Shown one piece after another: positions 41,368 through 49,863 of a stretch of DNA of 64,000 nucleotides. Made by a program: the position numbers and the translations under genes. This stretch comes from Achromobacter insolitus. GTDB lineage: Bacteria; Pseudomonadota; Gammaproteobacteria; Burkholderiales; Burkholderiaceae_B. Position 1 is the stretch's first letter; each line of letters opens with the position of its first letter. The stretch spans positions 62,001 through 126,000 of the forward strand of contig NZ_NJIF01000002.1 in assembly GCF_002209555.1 (NCBI RefSeq), given 5' to 3'. The notes under the pieces are model-generated. The model made no database searches. It was not told the origin of the DNA and saw nothing but the letters and a program-made list of their open reading frames with translations.

Positions 41368-43185
41368 ATGAACGATCGCCTGCACCCCACCGCCGCCGCC
41401 GCGCTTGCCGCTACTGAACGCCCCGCCGACAACGGGGCGAAAATTCTGCTCGATACGCTGATTGCGTGCGGTGTGGATACCATTTTCGGGTATCCCGGCG
41501 GCGCGGTGCTGCCGCTGTACGACGCGCTCTACGCCGAGCCGCGCCTGCGCCACGTGCTGGTGCGCCACGAACAGGCCGCAGTCCATGCCGCTGAAGGATA
41601 TGCGCGCAGCACGGGCCGCCCGGGCGTGGTCTTCGTTACGTCGGGTCCCGGCATGGCCAACACCACCTCCGGCCTGCTTGACGCCATGTGCGATTCGATC
41701 CCGGTGCTTTGCATCAGCGGCCAGGTCGCCACGGCGGCCATCGGCACCGACGCCTTCCAGGAATGCGACGCCATCGGCATCTCGCGTTCGGTGACCAAGT
41801 GGAATACCCAGGTCCGCTCGGTGGATGACGTGGCCAGCGTGGTGGCCCGCGCCTTCGAACTGACCCGGCAGGGCCGCCCCGGCCCTGTGTTAGTGGATTT
41901 CCCCAAGGATGTGCAGCTGGCCGTGCCGCGCGACGCGGACGACGATGCGCTGGCCTTGCCTTCGCAGCAGAAGTTGGCCGCGCTGCGCGCGCGCCGCCAG
42001 GCTGGCAAGCTGGCTCCCAAGTTGCCGCAATCGGCCGTGCGCCGCGCCGCCGCACTGATTGCCCAGGCCAAGCGGCCCATCTTCTACGGCGGGGGCGGCC
42101 TGGTGAACGCCGGCCCCGAAGCCTGCGAGGCCTTTACCGACCTGGTGCGCCACACCGGCGCGCCTTGCACCCTGACCTTGATGGGCCTGGGCGCCTTTCC
42201 CGCGTCCAACCCGCAGTTCGTCGGCATGCTCGGCATGCACGGCACGGTTGAAGCCAATCTGGCCATGCACAACGCGGACCTGGTGGTCTGCATCGGCGCC
42301 CGCTTCGACGACCGCATCACGGGCAAGCTGTCGGAATTCTGCCCGCATGCGCGCAAGATCCACATCGACATCGATCCCGCCTCAATCAATAAGGTGGTGC
42401 GCGTGGATGTGGCGCTGGTGGGCGATTGCCTGCCGCTGGTGCGCGCGTTGCGGGCAGAGCTGGGCGACGAGCCTCTGGACGCGGCGCGCCTGGCGCCCTG
42501 GTACAAGCGCATCGACGCCTGGCGCGCCCAGGACTGCCTGGGCTATACCCCGGCGGCCGATGCGATCCTGCCGCAGCACCTGATGTCGCGCCTGAATGCC
42601 GCGCTGTCGGACCGGGACGCCATCGTTTCCACCGACGTGGGCCAGCATCAGATGTGGGCCGCTCAATACCTGCGCTTCGACAAACCCAACCGCTGGTTGA
42701 CGTCGGGCGGCGCCGGCACCATGGGCTATGGCGTGCCTGCTGCCATCGGTGCGCAGGTCGCCCATCCGGACAAGACCGTGGTGTGCGTCAGCGGCGACGC
42801 CTCTGTGCTGATGAACATCCAGGAACTGTCCACCGCCATGCAGCACCAGACCCCCGTCAAGGTCGTACTGTGCAACAACGGCTACATGGGCATGGTGCGG
42901 CAGTGGCAGGAACTGATCCATGGCGGCCGCTACAGCCACAGCTACAACGCGTCGCTGCCCGATTTTGTGGCGCTGGCGAAAGCGTTCGGCTGGGGCGCTG
43001 CCCGAGTGGACGACCCCGCCAAGCTGGACGAGGCGCTGGCCGAGTGCCTGGCGCATGACGGCCCTTACTTTCTGGATGTGGCGGTCACCGCGCAGGAGAA
43101 CTGCTTCCCGATGATGCCCGCCGGGCATGGGCATCAGAAGATGATGCTGGCCGAAGGCGTCTGGTACCAGGACGAAACGACCTGA
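41368..43185 (+). CDS. Acetolactate synthase-like thiamine-diphosphate enzyme, large subunit type
   Basis: This 605-residue ThDP enzyme has three domains. Glu68 in VRHEQAAVHAAEGYAR is the catalytic residue that activates ThDP. The middle domain is at ~210-355 with the RFDDRITGKL segment of FAD-binding IlvB proteins. The C-terminal ThDP/Mg motif runs from GDASVLMN to NNGYMGMVRQW. It closely fits IlvB/IlvI, but no small regulatory subunit gene follows, and the N-terminus and Lrp control set it apart from the housekeeping ilvIH pair. A specialised acetolactate synthase or related carboligase is likely. Confidence 0.85.
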   Translation: MNDRLHPTAAAALAATERPADNGAKILLDTLIACGVDTIFGYPGGAVLPLYDALYAEPRLRHVLVRHEQAAVHAAEGYARSTGRPGVVFVTSGPGMANTTSGLLDAMCDSIPVLCISGQVATAAIGTDAFQECDAIGISRSVTKWNTQVRSVDDVASVVARAFELTRQGRPGPVLVDFPKDVQLAVPRDADDDALALPSQQKLAALRARRQAGKLAPKLPQSAVRRAAALIAQAKRPIFYGGGGLVNAGPEACEAFTDLVRHTGAPCTLTLMGLGAFPASNPQFVGMLGMHGTVEANLAMHNADLVVCIGARFDDRITGKLSEFCPHARKIHIDIDPASINKVVRVDVALVGDCLPLVRALRAELGDEPLDAARLAPWYKRIDAWRAQDCLGYTPAADAILPQHLMSRLNAALSDRDAIVSTDVGQHQMWAAQYLRFDKPNRWLTSGGAGTMGYGVPAAIGAQVAHPDKTVVCVSGDASVLMNIQELSTAMQHQTPVKVVLCNNGYMGMVRQWQELIHGGRYSHSYNASLPDFVALAKAFGWGAARVDDPAKLDEALAECLAHDGPYFLDVAVTAQENCFPMMPAGHGHQKMMLAEGVWYQDETT

Positions 43186-43222
43186 TCAGACGGTGCGGTG
43201 GAGTGTCGGGGTTGTTTCTGTC

Positions 43223-43491
43223 CGGGGTTCTTTAGCCGCCGAGGCTGCCCTGCGCCATTCCGATGCTCGCCCCCATGGGGCTGCGCTTCGGATGGCTCCG
43301 GGGTCCTCGGCTGACAGCGGCCTCATGCCATTGTTTTGCCCATGACTCATGGGCAGATGCCGATGGCCTTGACGCTCGCTCATGGGGCAGATGCCGTGAG
43401 CCGGAGGCCGGGCGGAGGGATCCGAAGCGCAGCCCCATTGGGGCGAGCATTGGAATCCCGCAGTCCGGACGCCGGCGGCCTGAGAACCCCG
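43223..43491. repeat. Large imperfect inverted repeat between convergent genes
   Basis: The left arm (about 43223-43313) and right arm (about 43398-43491) are reverse complements with scattered mismatches. The best core is 43261-43293 against 43420-43452, which includes GCTCGCCCC, GGGGCTGCGCTTCGGAT and their complements. The loop holds two direct copies of CTCATGGG(G)CAGATGCCG (43346-43362 and 43379-43396). No gene is visible in the 347-bp gap 43186-43532. It sits between the ends of the converging synthase and SDR genes and could form a long hairpin in either transcript. Confidence 0.75.
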
Positions 43492-43532
43492 ACCTCACAA
43501 CACCACAGGTCAACAATCCAAGCAGAAATGCC

Positions 43533-44312
43533 CTAGAACTGGATGGACAGCCCGCCATCCACCACCAGCACGTGACCGTTCACGTACGACGCCGCGGGCG
43601 AGGCCAGGAACACGGCGGCCCCGGCGATTTCTTCCGGTTCGCCCCAGCGGCCCAGCGGGTTGCGCGTAGCGACGCGCGGCCCGACTGTCGGGTCCGCGAC
43701 CATAGCCGCGTTGGTTTCCGTGGCGAAGGTGCCCGGGGCGATGGCATTGCTGGTGATGCCATGCGGGCCGAACTCCGCCGCCAGCGCACGCATCATGCCA
43801 GTCAGGCCTTGCTTGGCCGCCGGATAGACCGCATCGCCCGAGCGCGCCAACTCGCCCACCACCGACGTGATCGCGATCAAGCGGCCGTTGCCCTGCCGCA
43901 TCATGCGCTCGGCAGCGAATTTGGCGAGCAGCATGCCCGCGACCAGGTCGGTGTCGATCAGTTCGCGGATCTCGGCGGGGCTGGTGTCGCGCAAGGTCTT
44001 CCGATTGCGTGCGCCGACATTGTTCACGAGGATGTCCAGGCGACGGTGCTCGCGGTCTATGTGCTGGAAGGCGCGCTCCATTTCGGCATCGTCGCTGATG
44101 TCGAAAGGCAGCGGATGCGCGTCCAGGCCTGCCTCCACCAGTTCGCTCGCCGCGGCGGCGACGGCCTCGGTGTTGCGGCCATTGATCAGCACGCGCGCGC
44201 CGCAACCGGCCAGCGCGCGCGCAATGCAGAAACCCAGCCCGCGGGCCGAGCCGGTCACCAGGGCGACTTGCCCCGTCAGGTCGAAGTTGCGCAGATACGG
44301 TAGCGTGTTCAT
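43533..44312 (-). CDS. SDR family oxidoreductase
   Basis: This 259-residue classical short-chain dehydrogenase has the coenzyme loop TGSARGLGFCIARALAG (~18-35) and NNVGAR after strand 4. The catalytic Ser lies in ITSVVGELARS and YPAAK supplies Tyr and Lys. The APGTFATET and VDGGLSIQF segments are typical of FabG/gluconate 5-dehydrogenase-like members. It starts 11 bases after the ABC permease stop, so it is the last gene of the NitT/TauT-type importer operon and probably acts on the imported compound. Confidence 0.88.
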   Translation of the reverse strand: MNTLPYLRNFDLTGQVALVTGSARGLGFCIARALAGCGARVLINGRNTEAVAAAASELVEAGLDAHPLPFDISDDAEMERAFQHIDREHRRLDILVNNVGARNRKTLRDTSPAEIRELIDTDLVAGMLLAKFAAERMMRQGNGRLIAITSVVGELARSGDAVYPAAKQGLTGMMRALAAEFGPHGITSNAIAPGTFATETNAAMVADPTVGPRVATRNPLGRWGEPEEIAGAAVFLASPAASYVNGHVLVVDGGLSIQF

Positions 44313-44323
44313 GTCAGTGGTCC

Positions 44324-45181
44324 TCAGCCTTCTCGGAACTCGGGCGCCCAGTGCAGCAGCCGGCGCTCCAGCCAGGTCACGCAATACACCAGCGCGATGC
44401 CCACGATGGACAGCAGCGTTACCGCCGCGAACATGTCGGTGGCGTTCAGGGTCGCCAGTGCCGTAATCATCAGGTAGCCCATGCCCGTGGTCGATCCAAC
44501 GAACTCCGCCAGCACCACGCCGATCAACGCGAAACTGATGGCGTTTGGCAAGGCGGCGAAGGTCCACGCGGCCGCGGTCGGGATGCGGACCCGCCACAGG
44601 ATCTGGCGCGGCGAACCGCCCAGCGTCCGGCAGAAATCCACCAGTTCGCGTTCCACGCTGCGCCCGCCCTTGTAGGTATTGAAAAACACCAGGAAGAACA
44701 CCACGAACCACGACGTCACCACCTTGGAGGCCAGCCCCAGCCCGAAGAACATCGTGATGAGCGGCACGAAGGCGATGCGCGGCATCGAGTTGAACGCCAC
44801 GATGAATGGGTTGAACACGTCGGCCAGGAAGCGGCTGCGGCTGAGCGTCATGCCCACCACGAAGCCGCTGCCCACGCCCACCAGCAGCCCCACCATGGTG
44901 GCCTGCAGGGTCAGCCACAGGTGCGGCCAGACCGAGCGCGGGCCGGGCTGCAGCCATTCCCATAGCCTGACCGCCACGCGCGAGGGCTGGCTGATGAAAA
45001 ACGGATCGAACAGCGTGTTCTGGGCGAACCAGGGGATGCGCGTGAGTATTTCCCAGGAACCCAGGATGAAGGCAAGAATCAGCACTTGCCACAGCGTGAT
45101 GCGCAGCCGGCGCGCAATGCTTGCGCGGCGGTCCAGCCGCAGCTGGTCCTGCAGGGAGTCGGCGGAATAAGTCGGGGTCAT
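44324..45181 (-). CDS. NitT/TauT-type ABC transporter permease
   Basis: This 285-residue permease has six helices and the family coupling loop VDFCRTLGGSPRQILWRVRIPTAAAW, seen around residue 190-215. Residues ~60-100 include WPHLWLTLQATMVGLLVG, the normal TauC/SsuC opening. ATG 45181 is 13 bases after the ATPase stop; an upstream GTG/ATG at 45229 lies in the ATPase gene. The substrate class is sulfonates, nitrate, pyrimidine precursors or aromatic acids. Confidence 0.88.
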   Translation of the reverse strand: MTPTYSADSLQDQLRLDRRASIARRLRITLWQVLILAFILGSWEILTRIPWFAQNTLFDPFFISQPSRVAVRLWEWLQPGPRSVWPHLWLTLQATMVGLLVGVGSGFVVGMTLSRSRFLADVFNPFIVAFNSMPRIAFVPLITMFFGLGLASKVVTSWFVVFFLVFFNTYKGGRSVERELVDFCRTLGGSPRQILWRVRIPTAAAWTFAALPNAISFALIGVVLAEFVGSTTGMGYLMITALATLNATDMFAAVTLLSIVGIALVYCVTWLERRLLHWAPEFREG

Positions 45182-45194
45182 GACGCGTATCGGT

Positions 45195-45965
45195 TCAGGC
45201 GGCGGCGCGGAACTGCTGTCCCAGCACACTCCAGAGGCTTTGCACGTGAGTCACGAACTGCGGCGTTTCGCGCAGCGTGAAGACGTCGCGGGGATGCGGG
45301 ATCTCGATGCGCTCGTCCAGCAGCACGCGGCTGGGCGGCCCGGAAAGCACCACCACGCGGTCCGACAGCAGGATGGCTTCGTCCAGGTCGTGCGTGACCA
45401 TGACGATGGTCTGGCCCAGCTTGCGCCAGATCTCGATGAGTTCGCGGTGCAGATGCGTCTTGGTGTGCGTGTCCAGCGCGCCGAAGGGCTCATCCAGCAG
45501 CAGGATGCGGGGTTCCACCGCCAGGCTCATCAGCAGCGCCACGCGCCGCCGCATGCCGCCGGACAGTTGATGCGGAAAGGCGTCGGCGAACTGGCTTAAG
45601 TGGCCCATTTCCAGCAGCTCGGCCACGCGGCGCTCGATCTTGTCAGCGGACACACCCTGGAACTTCAGGCCCAGCGCCACATTTTTCCTTACGCTGAACC
45701 AGGGGAGCAGGGTGTCCTTCTGGAAGATATAGCCCAGGGCCGGCGGCACCTGCCCATCTACGATATTGCCGTCCACGCGGATCGTGCCCGTGGTGGGACG
45801 CAGGAAACCCGCGATCATGTTCAGCAGCGTGCTCTTGCCGCAGCCTGACGGCCCCACGATGGAAACGAACTCGCCTTCCGGGATCGTCAGGCTGACCTCG
45901 CCCACCGCGTGGGTGGTGGCCTGGCGCGTCTGGTAGGCCTTGCCCACCTTGTCCAGCGTGATCAT
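45195..45965 (-). CDS. NitT/TauT-type ABC transporter ATPase
   Basis: This 256-residue ATPase has Walker A GPSGCGKST, a Q-loop with the family's IFQKDTLLPWFSV, signature LSGGMRRRVALL, Walker B ILLLDEPFGALD and the switch MVTHDLDEA. The LLPW element is diagnostic of the TauB/SsuB/NrtD group. The signature has MRRR where QQQR is more usual, which is common in this group. Its ATG shares one base with the receptor stop (TGATG). Confidence 0.9.
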   Translation of the reverse strand: MITLDKVGKAYQTRQATTHAVGEVSLTIPEGEFVSIVGPSGCGKSTLLNMIAGFLRPTTGTIRVDGNIVDGQVPPALGYIFQKDTLLPWFSVRKNVALGLKFQGVSADKIERRVAELLEMGHLSQFADAFPHQLSGGMRRRVALLMSLAVEPRILLLDEPFGALDTHTKTHLHRELIEIWRKLGQTIVMVTHDLDEAILLSDRVVVLSGPPSRVLLDERIEIPHPRDVFTLRETPQFVTHVQSLWSVLGQQFRAAA

Positions 45966-47023
45966 CAGAGGCCCCGGGCGCGGCGCACGAAGCTCATGTT
46001 CACGCAACGGTCGTAGGGCACGGTCTTGAGCTCATCGTTGGAGAATTGCCGGCCGTCGCCCATGATGGCCGTCATGCGGTCATAGGCGTCCTGGGTGATG
46101 ATGTTGTCCTTCAGGAACACCGTTTCCTTGTAGACGCCCAGCGTCTTTTCGATGGCCGCGCGCGGGAAGGCGTTCAGATAGTCGTCGTAGATGGCGTCGG
46201 TGACGGCGGCCGCGCTGTTGGCGCTGATGAAGTCCTGGGCCCGGACCAGGGCGGTCACGAAAGCCTGCACCACTTCGGGGCGCTTCTGGATGGTGTCCTG
46301 CAAGGTCAGGGCCGCGATACCGGGCACGTCCCCGCCCATGAACTCGTTCCACGAGCTTTCGGTGGTGGCATCGAAGATGGGCACGCCCCAGCCTTCCTGC
46401 TTGGCCTGTTCCATCATGGACATGGTGGCCATGCTGGCAGACACGGAACCCGTCTTGAGCGCGCCCAGCATGGTGGCCAGATCGCCGAGCGGGCGGATGT
46501 CCACCTTGTCGGCCACGCCAGCCTTCTGCATCAGGTACAACGCCATCAGCCAGGTGCTGGACTGCGGCTGCGTGGCGCCGACGCGCTTGCCCGCCAGGTC
46601 CTTCAGGGATTTGATCTTGCCGCTTTCGAAGTCCTCGCGGCGCACGATGACGTTGGCATAGGTGAGCTTGCGGTCAAAACCGAACACCAGCGTGGCGGGC
46701 TTGCCCGCGAGGGTCAGCGCGGGAGCGGCCGTGGCGGCGGTGGCGCCGAACACGATCTGGCCCGCGGCCAGCAACTGGTTGGTGCGCGGACCGCTCTGCG
46801 AATTCAGGTATTCGACTTCCAGCCCGCCTTCACCGAAATAGCCCTTCTTCAGCGCGACATAGCCGGCGGCGAAGAACGGGTCGATGCTGCCCTGGCCATA
46901 GACGACGCGGCCCAGCTTGGGTTGCGCGAACGCGACGCGGCCATTGACCAGGCTGATGCCGGCCAGGGCGCCTGCGGCGGCCAGCACACGGCGGCGGGTG
47001 GTGAAGTCGGGGCTGTTGCTCAT
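45965..47023 (-). CDS. NitT/TauT-type ABC solute-binding protein
   Basis: This 352-residue receptor of the NMT1/SsuA class has a twin-Arg signal (TTRRRVLAAAGALAGISLV) with a cut near AFAQP. YGQGSIDPFFAAGYVALKKGYF is the typical first strand-helix segment, and GKRVGATQPQSSTW follows in the hinge region. GAGGATGAC precedes the ATG. It heads a receptor-ATPase-permease-SDR operon. The ligand is not defined; aromatic acids, taurine-like sulfonates or pyrimidine precursors fit the family. Confidence 0.88.
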   Translation of the reverse strand: MSNSPDFTTRRRVLAAAGALAGISLVNGRVAFAQPKLGRVVYGQGSIDPFFAAGYVALKKGYFGEGGLEVEYLNSQSGPRTNQLLAAGQIVFGATAATAAPALTLAGKPATLVFGFDRKLTYANVIVRREDFESGKIKSLKDLAGKRVGATQPQSSTWLMALYLMQKAGVADKVDIRPLGDLATMLGALKTGSVSASMATMSMMEQAKQEGWGVPIFDATTESSWNEFMGGDVPGIAALTLQDTIQKRPEVVQAFVTALVRAQDFISANSAAAVTDAIYDDYLNAFPRAAIEKTLGVYKETVFLKDNIITQDAYDRMTAIMGDGRQFSNDELKTVPYDRCVNMSFVRRARGL

Positions 47024-47098
47024 GTCATCCTCGGGATAGGTCTGGTTGCAGCTGTTTGGCGTAGACAATACCCCAGCAACTGGCGTCCAACAATGGAA

Positions 47099-47120
47099 AA
47101 CGCCCGGTTGCCCGGGCGTT
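47099..47120 (-). terminator. Intrinsic terminator of topB
   Basis: AACGCCCGG-TTGC-CCGGGCGTT forms a 9-bp stem 45 bases after the topB stop in the minus direction, and TTTT follows on that strand. It lies in the gap before the divergent-seeming receptor promoter and should end the topB transcript. Confidence 0.75.
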
Positions 47121-47164
47121 GTGCGCGAATGACGGGAGCCGGCGCGCAAGGCGCCGCTCGCGCG

Positions 47165-49801
47165 TTATGCGGCGGTCTTCTTCGGCGCAGCCTTTTTCAC
47201 AGCTTTCTTGGCGGCCGTTTTCGTGGCCGTCTTGGTGGCGGTCTTGGTTGCGGTTTTCTTCACTGCGGCCTTTTTGGCCGGCGCCTTCTTGGCGGCGGTC
47301 TTGGTCGCGGTTTTCGCCGCCGATTTAGCCGGCGCGCGGCCCGGCTTTTCAGGGCGCGGCTCAAATTCGAAACCGATCTTGCCGTCCGGCTGGCGGACGA
47401 GGAAGGCCTTGAACTTGCGGTTCGTGCGGCTGGACACAAAGCCGTCGAGCAAGTCGGTGCGGCCATCGGTCAGCAGCTTTTCCATTTGCTCGCGCGAGAT
47501 TTCCTGCTGCAGGATGACCTTGCCCGAACGGAAATCGCAGGTCTTTTCGGGACCGACGGATTTCTCGCAGACGTAGCTCATGCCGTGCTCGAACACGCGC
47601 GACTGGCACTTCGGGCATTTGCCCACCGGCGTGTGGCCCGAGAAGTCCACGGCCTCGGTGTCGTCTTCGTCGTTCTGGCCGAAGTCGAACTCCAGCTTGT
47701 ATTCGTCGCTGATGCGCAGGATGGCGGCGAAGGGACGGCCCATCTTGCTGATGAAGCCTTGCAGCGGACCGATTTCGCGCTTGGCCAGCAGTTCTTCCAC
47801 TTCCGGGAGCTCGAAGGTGCGGCCGCCCGGGTGTTTGCCGATGGAGAAATCGCAGGCGGTGCAGGCGAAGCGGCGATAGTTCTCCTTCACCACGGCGCCG
47901 CACTTGGGGCAAGGAGTTTGCAGCGTGGCGTAGTCGCCCGGCACCGTGTCGCGCTCGTATTCCTTGGCGCGCTTGACGATGACTTGGGTCATCTGCGCGA
48001 TTTCGCGCATGAAGGCCTCGCGGCCCAGACCGCCCTGCTCGATCTGCTTGAGCTTGTGTTCCCATTCGCCCGTCAGTTCCGGCGAGGTCAGTTCGGTCAC
48101 GTCCAGGCCGGACAGCAGCGTCATCAGCTGGCGGGCCTTGGCGGTAGGCACCAGGTCGCGGCCTTCGCGGCGCAGGTAGCTTTCGTTGAGCAGGCCTTCG
48201 ATGATGGCGGCGCGCGTGGCAGGCGTGCCCAGGCCGCGCTCGGACATGGCTTCGCGCAACTCCTCGTCGTCCACCAGCTTGCCCGCGCCTTCCATGGCCG
48301 ACAGCAGCGTGCCTTCGTTGAAGCGCGCCGGCGGCTTGGTGGTGAGGCCGACGGCCTCCACGTCCTCGGTGCGCACGGTCTCGCCGTCCGCCACGGGCAC
48401 GAGGTTGGCGTCTTCGCCCTGGGCTTCCTTGCCGTAGACGGTGAGCCAACCGGGGTTGACCAGCACCTTGCCATCCGTGCGGAAGCGGTGCCCCTGCACT
48501 TCGGTCATGCGCGTGGTGACGCGGTATTCCGCGGCGGGGAAGAACACCGCCAGGAAGCGCTTGAGCACCAGGTCGTACAGCTTGGCCTCGGCTTCGCTCA
48601 GGTCGTGCGGGATCTGCAGCGTGGGAATGATGGCAAAGTGGTCCGACACCTTCTTGTTGTCGAAGATGCGGCGGTTGGGCTTGACCCAGTTTTCGCTCAC
48701 CACCGTGCCGGCGTGGCGGGCCAGGCCGCCCACCGCGTTGGAGCCGCCTTGCGCCAGGGCGCGCATGGTTTCCTTGACGGTGTTGATGTAGTCCTCGGGC
48801 AGGTAGCGCGAATCGGTACGCGGGTAGGTCAGCGCCTTGTGGCGTTCGTACAGGGTCTGTGCCAGGGCCAGCGTGGTCTTGGCCGAAAAGCCGAAGCGGC
48901 CGTTGGCTTCGCGCTGCAGCGAGGTCAGGTCGTACAGGGCCGGCGACATCTGGGTCGAGGGCTTGGATTCCTCGGTGACGTGGCCCGGCTGGTCGCGGCA
49001 GGCGGCGACCACGCTCTGGGCGGCGGCCTGCGACCACAGGCGGGATTCTCGCTTTTCGGGGTCCCGTTCGTCTTTCTTGAAGTCCGGGTCGATCCAGCGG
49101 CCTTCGTACAGGCCGGCGGCCGCCACGAATTGGGCGCGTACTTCCCAGTAATCGCGCGGCACGAAGCGGCGGATGCGTTCCTCGCGCTCGGCCACGATGG
49201 CCAGCGTGGGCGTCTGCACCCGGCCGACCGGGGTCTTGAAGAAGCCACCGTCCTTGCTGTTGAAGGCGGTCATGGCGCGCGTGCCGTTGATGCCCACCAG
49301 CCAGTCGGCCTCTGCGCGCGAACGCGCGGCCGCCTCCAGCGGCTTGAGCTGCACGTCGTCGCGCAGGTTGGCGAAGGCTTCGCGGATGGCGGCCTGGGTC
49401 ATCGACTGCAGCCAGAGGCGCTGGATCGGCTTTTTCACGCCCGCATACTGAATGATGTAGCGGAAGATCAGTTCGCCTTCGCGCCCCGCGTCACAGGCGT
49501 TGATGATGGCGTCGACGTCCTTGCGCTTGGCCAGGCGGACCAGGAGCTTAAGGCGTTCGGCGGATTTCTTGTCGGTGGGCCCCAGTTCGAACTCAGGCGG
49601 AATCACGGGCAGATGCGTGAAGCTCCACTTCCCCTTGACCGGATCGTTGGGCGCGACCAAGCTGAGCAAATGGCCGATGCTCGACGCAAGTACGTAACGT
49701 TCGCTTTCAAAATAGTCGCCCTCGCGCGCAAAGCCTCCCAAGGCGCGTGATATATCGAGGGCTACCGAGGGCTTCTCGGCAATAATCAGCGTTTTATTCA
49801 T
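47165..49801 (-). CDS. topB: DNA topoisomerase III with Lys/Ala-rich histone-H1-like tail
   Basis: This 878-residue type IA topoisomerase relaxes and decatenates DNA. Residues 1-~140 are the TOPRIM domain (TLIIAEKPSVALDISRAL; acidic CDAGREGELIF). The catalytic Tyr326 lies in LTYPRTDSRYLP, close to Tyr328 of E. coli TopB. Two C-terminal Cys4-like zinc modules follow (CPKCGAVVKENY..CTAC and CPKCQSRVF..). The last ~75 residues are an Ala/Lys/Thr-rich tail with repeated TATKTA and AAKKA units, like histone-H1-type nucleoid proteins. E. coli TopB has no zinc modules or such tail (653 residues). It is divergent from the GDYXXLXY gene by 62 bp. Confidence 0.95.
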   Translation of the reverse strand: MNKTLIIAEKPSVALDISRALGGFAREGDYFESERYVLASSIGHLLSLVAPNDPVKGKWSFTHLPVIPPEFELGPTDKKSAERLKLLVRLAKRKDVDAIINACDAGREGELIFRYIIQYAGVKKPIQRLWLQSMTQAAIREAFANLRDDVQLKPLEAAARSRAEADWLVGINGTRAMTAFNSKDGGFFKTPVGRVQTPTLAIVAEREERIRRFVPRDYWEVRAQFVAAAGLYEGRWIDPDFKKDERDPEKRESRLWSQAAAQSVVAACRDQPGHVTEESKPSTQMSPALYDLTSLQREANGRFGFSAKTTLALAQTLYERHKALTYPRTDSRYLPEDYINTVKETMRALAQGGSNAVGGLARHAGTVVSENWVKPNRRIFDNKKVSDHFAIIPTLQIPHDLSEAEAKLYDLVLKRFLAVFFPAAEYRVTTRMTEVQGHRFRTDGKVLVNPGWLTVYGKEAQGEDANLVPVADGETVRTEDVEAVGLTTKPPARFNEGTLLSAMEGAGKLVDDEELREAMSERGLGTPATRAAIIEGLLNESYLRREGRDLVPTAKARQLMTLLSGLDVTELTSPELTGEWEHKLKQIEQGGLGREAFMREIAQMTQVIVKRAKEYERDTVPGDYATLQTPCPKCGAVVKENYRRFACTACDFSIGKHPGGRTFELPEVEELLAKREIGPLQGFISKMGRPFAAILRISDEYKLEFDFGQNDEDDTEAVDFSGHTPVGKCPKCQSRVFEHGMSYVCEKSVGPEKTCDFRSGKVILQQEISREQMEKLLTDGRTDLLDGFVSSRTNRKFKAFLVRQPDGKIGFEFEPRPEKPGRAPAKSAAKTATKTAAKKAPAKKAAVKKTATKTATKTATKTAAKKAVKKAAPKKTAA

Positions 49802-49863
49802 GTGTATCCAGTGGCGGCAGTCCCGCCGTAGTAGCGCGGATAATAAGATCGGAGATTCGCCAG

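Noticed and set aside
46046..49750. A 1234-codon open frame on the plus strand opposite topB
   Set aside because: It is antisense to a clearly real topoisomerase and receptor gene; its composition (many His, Gln, Arg, Gly) is that of a high-GC shadow frame, and it has no domain.
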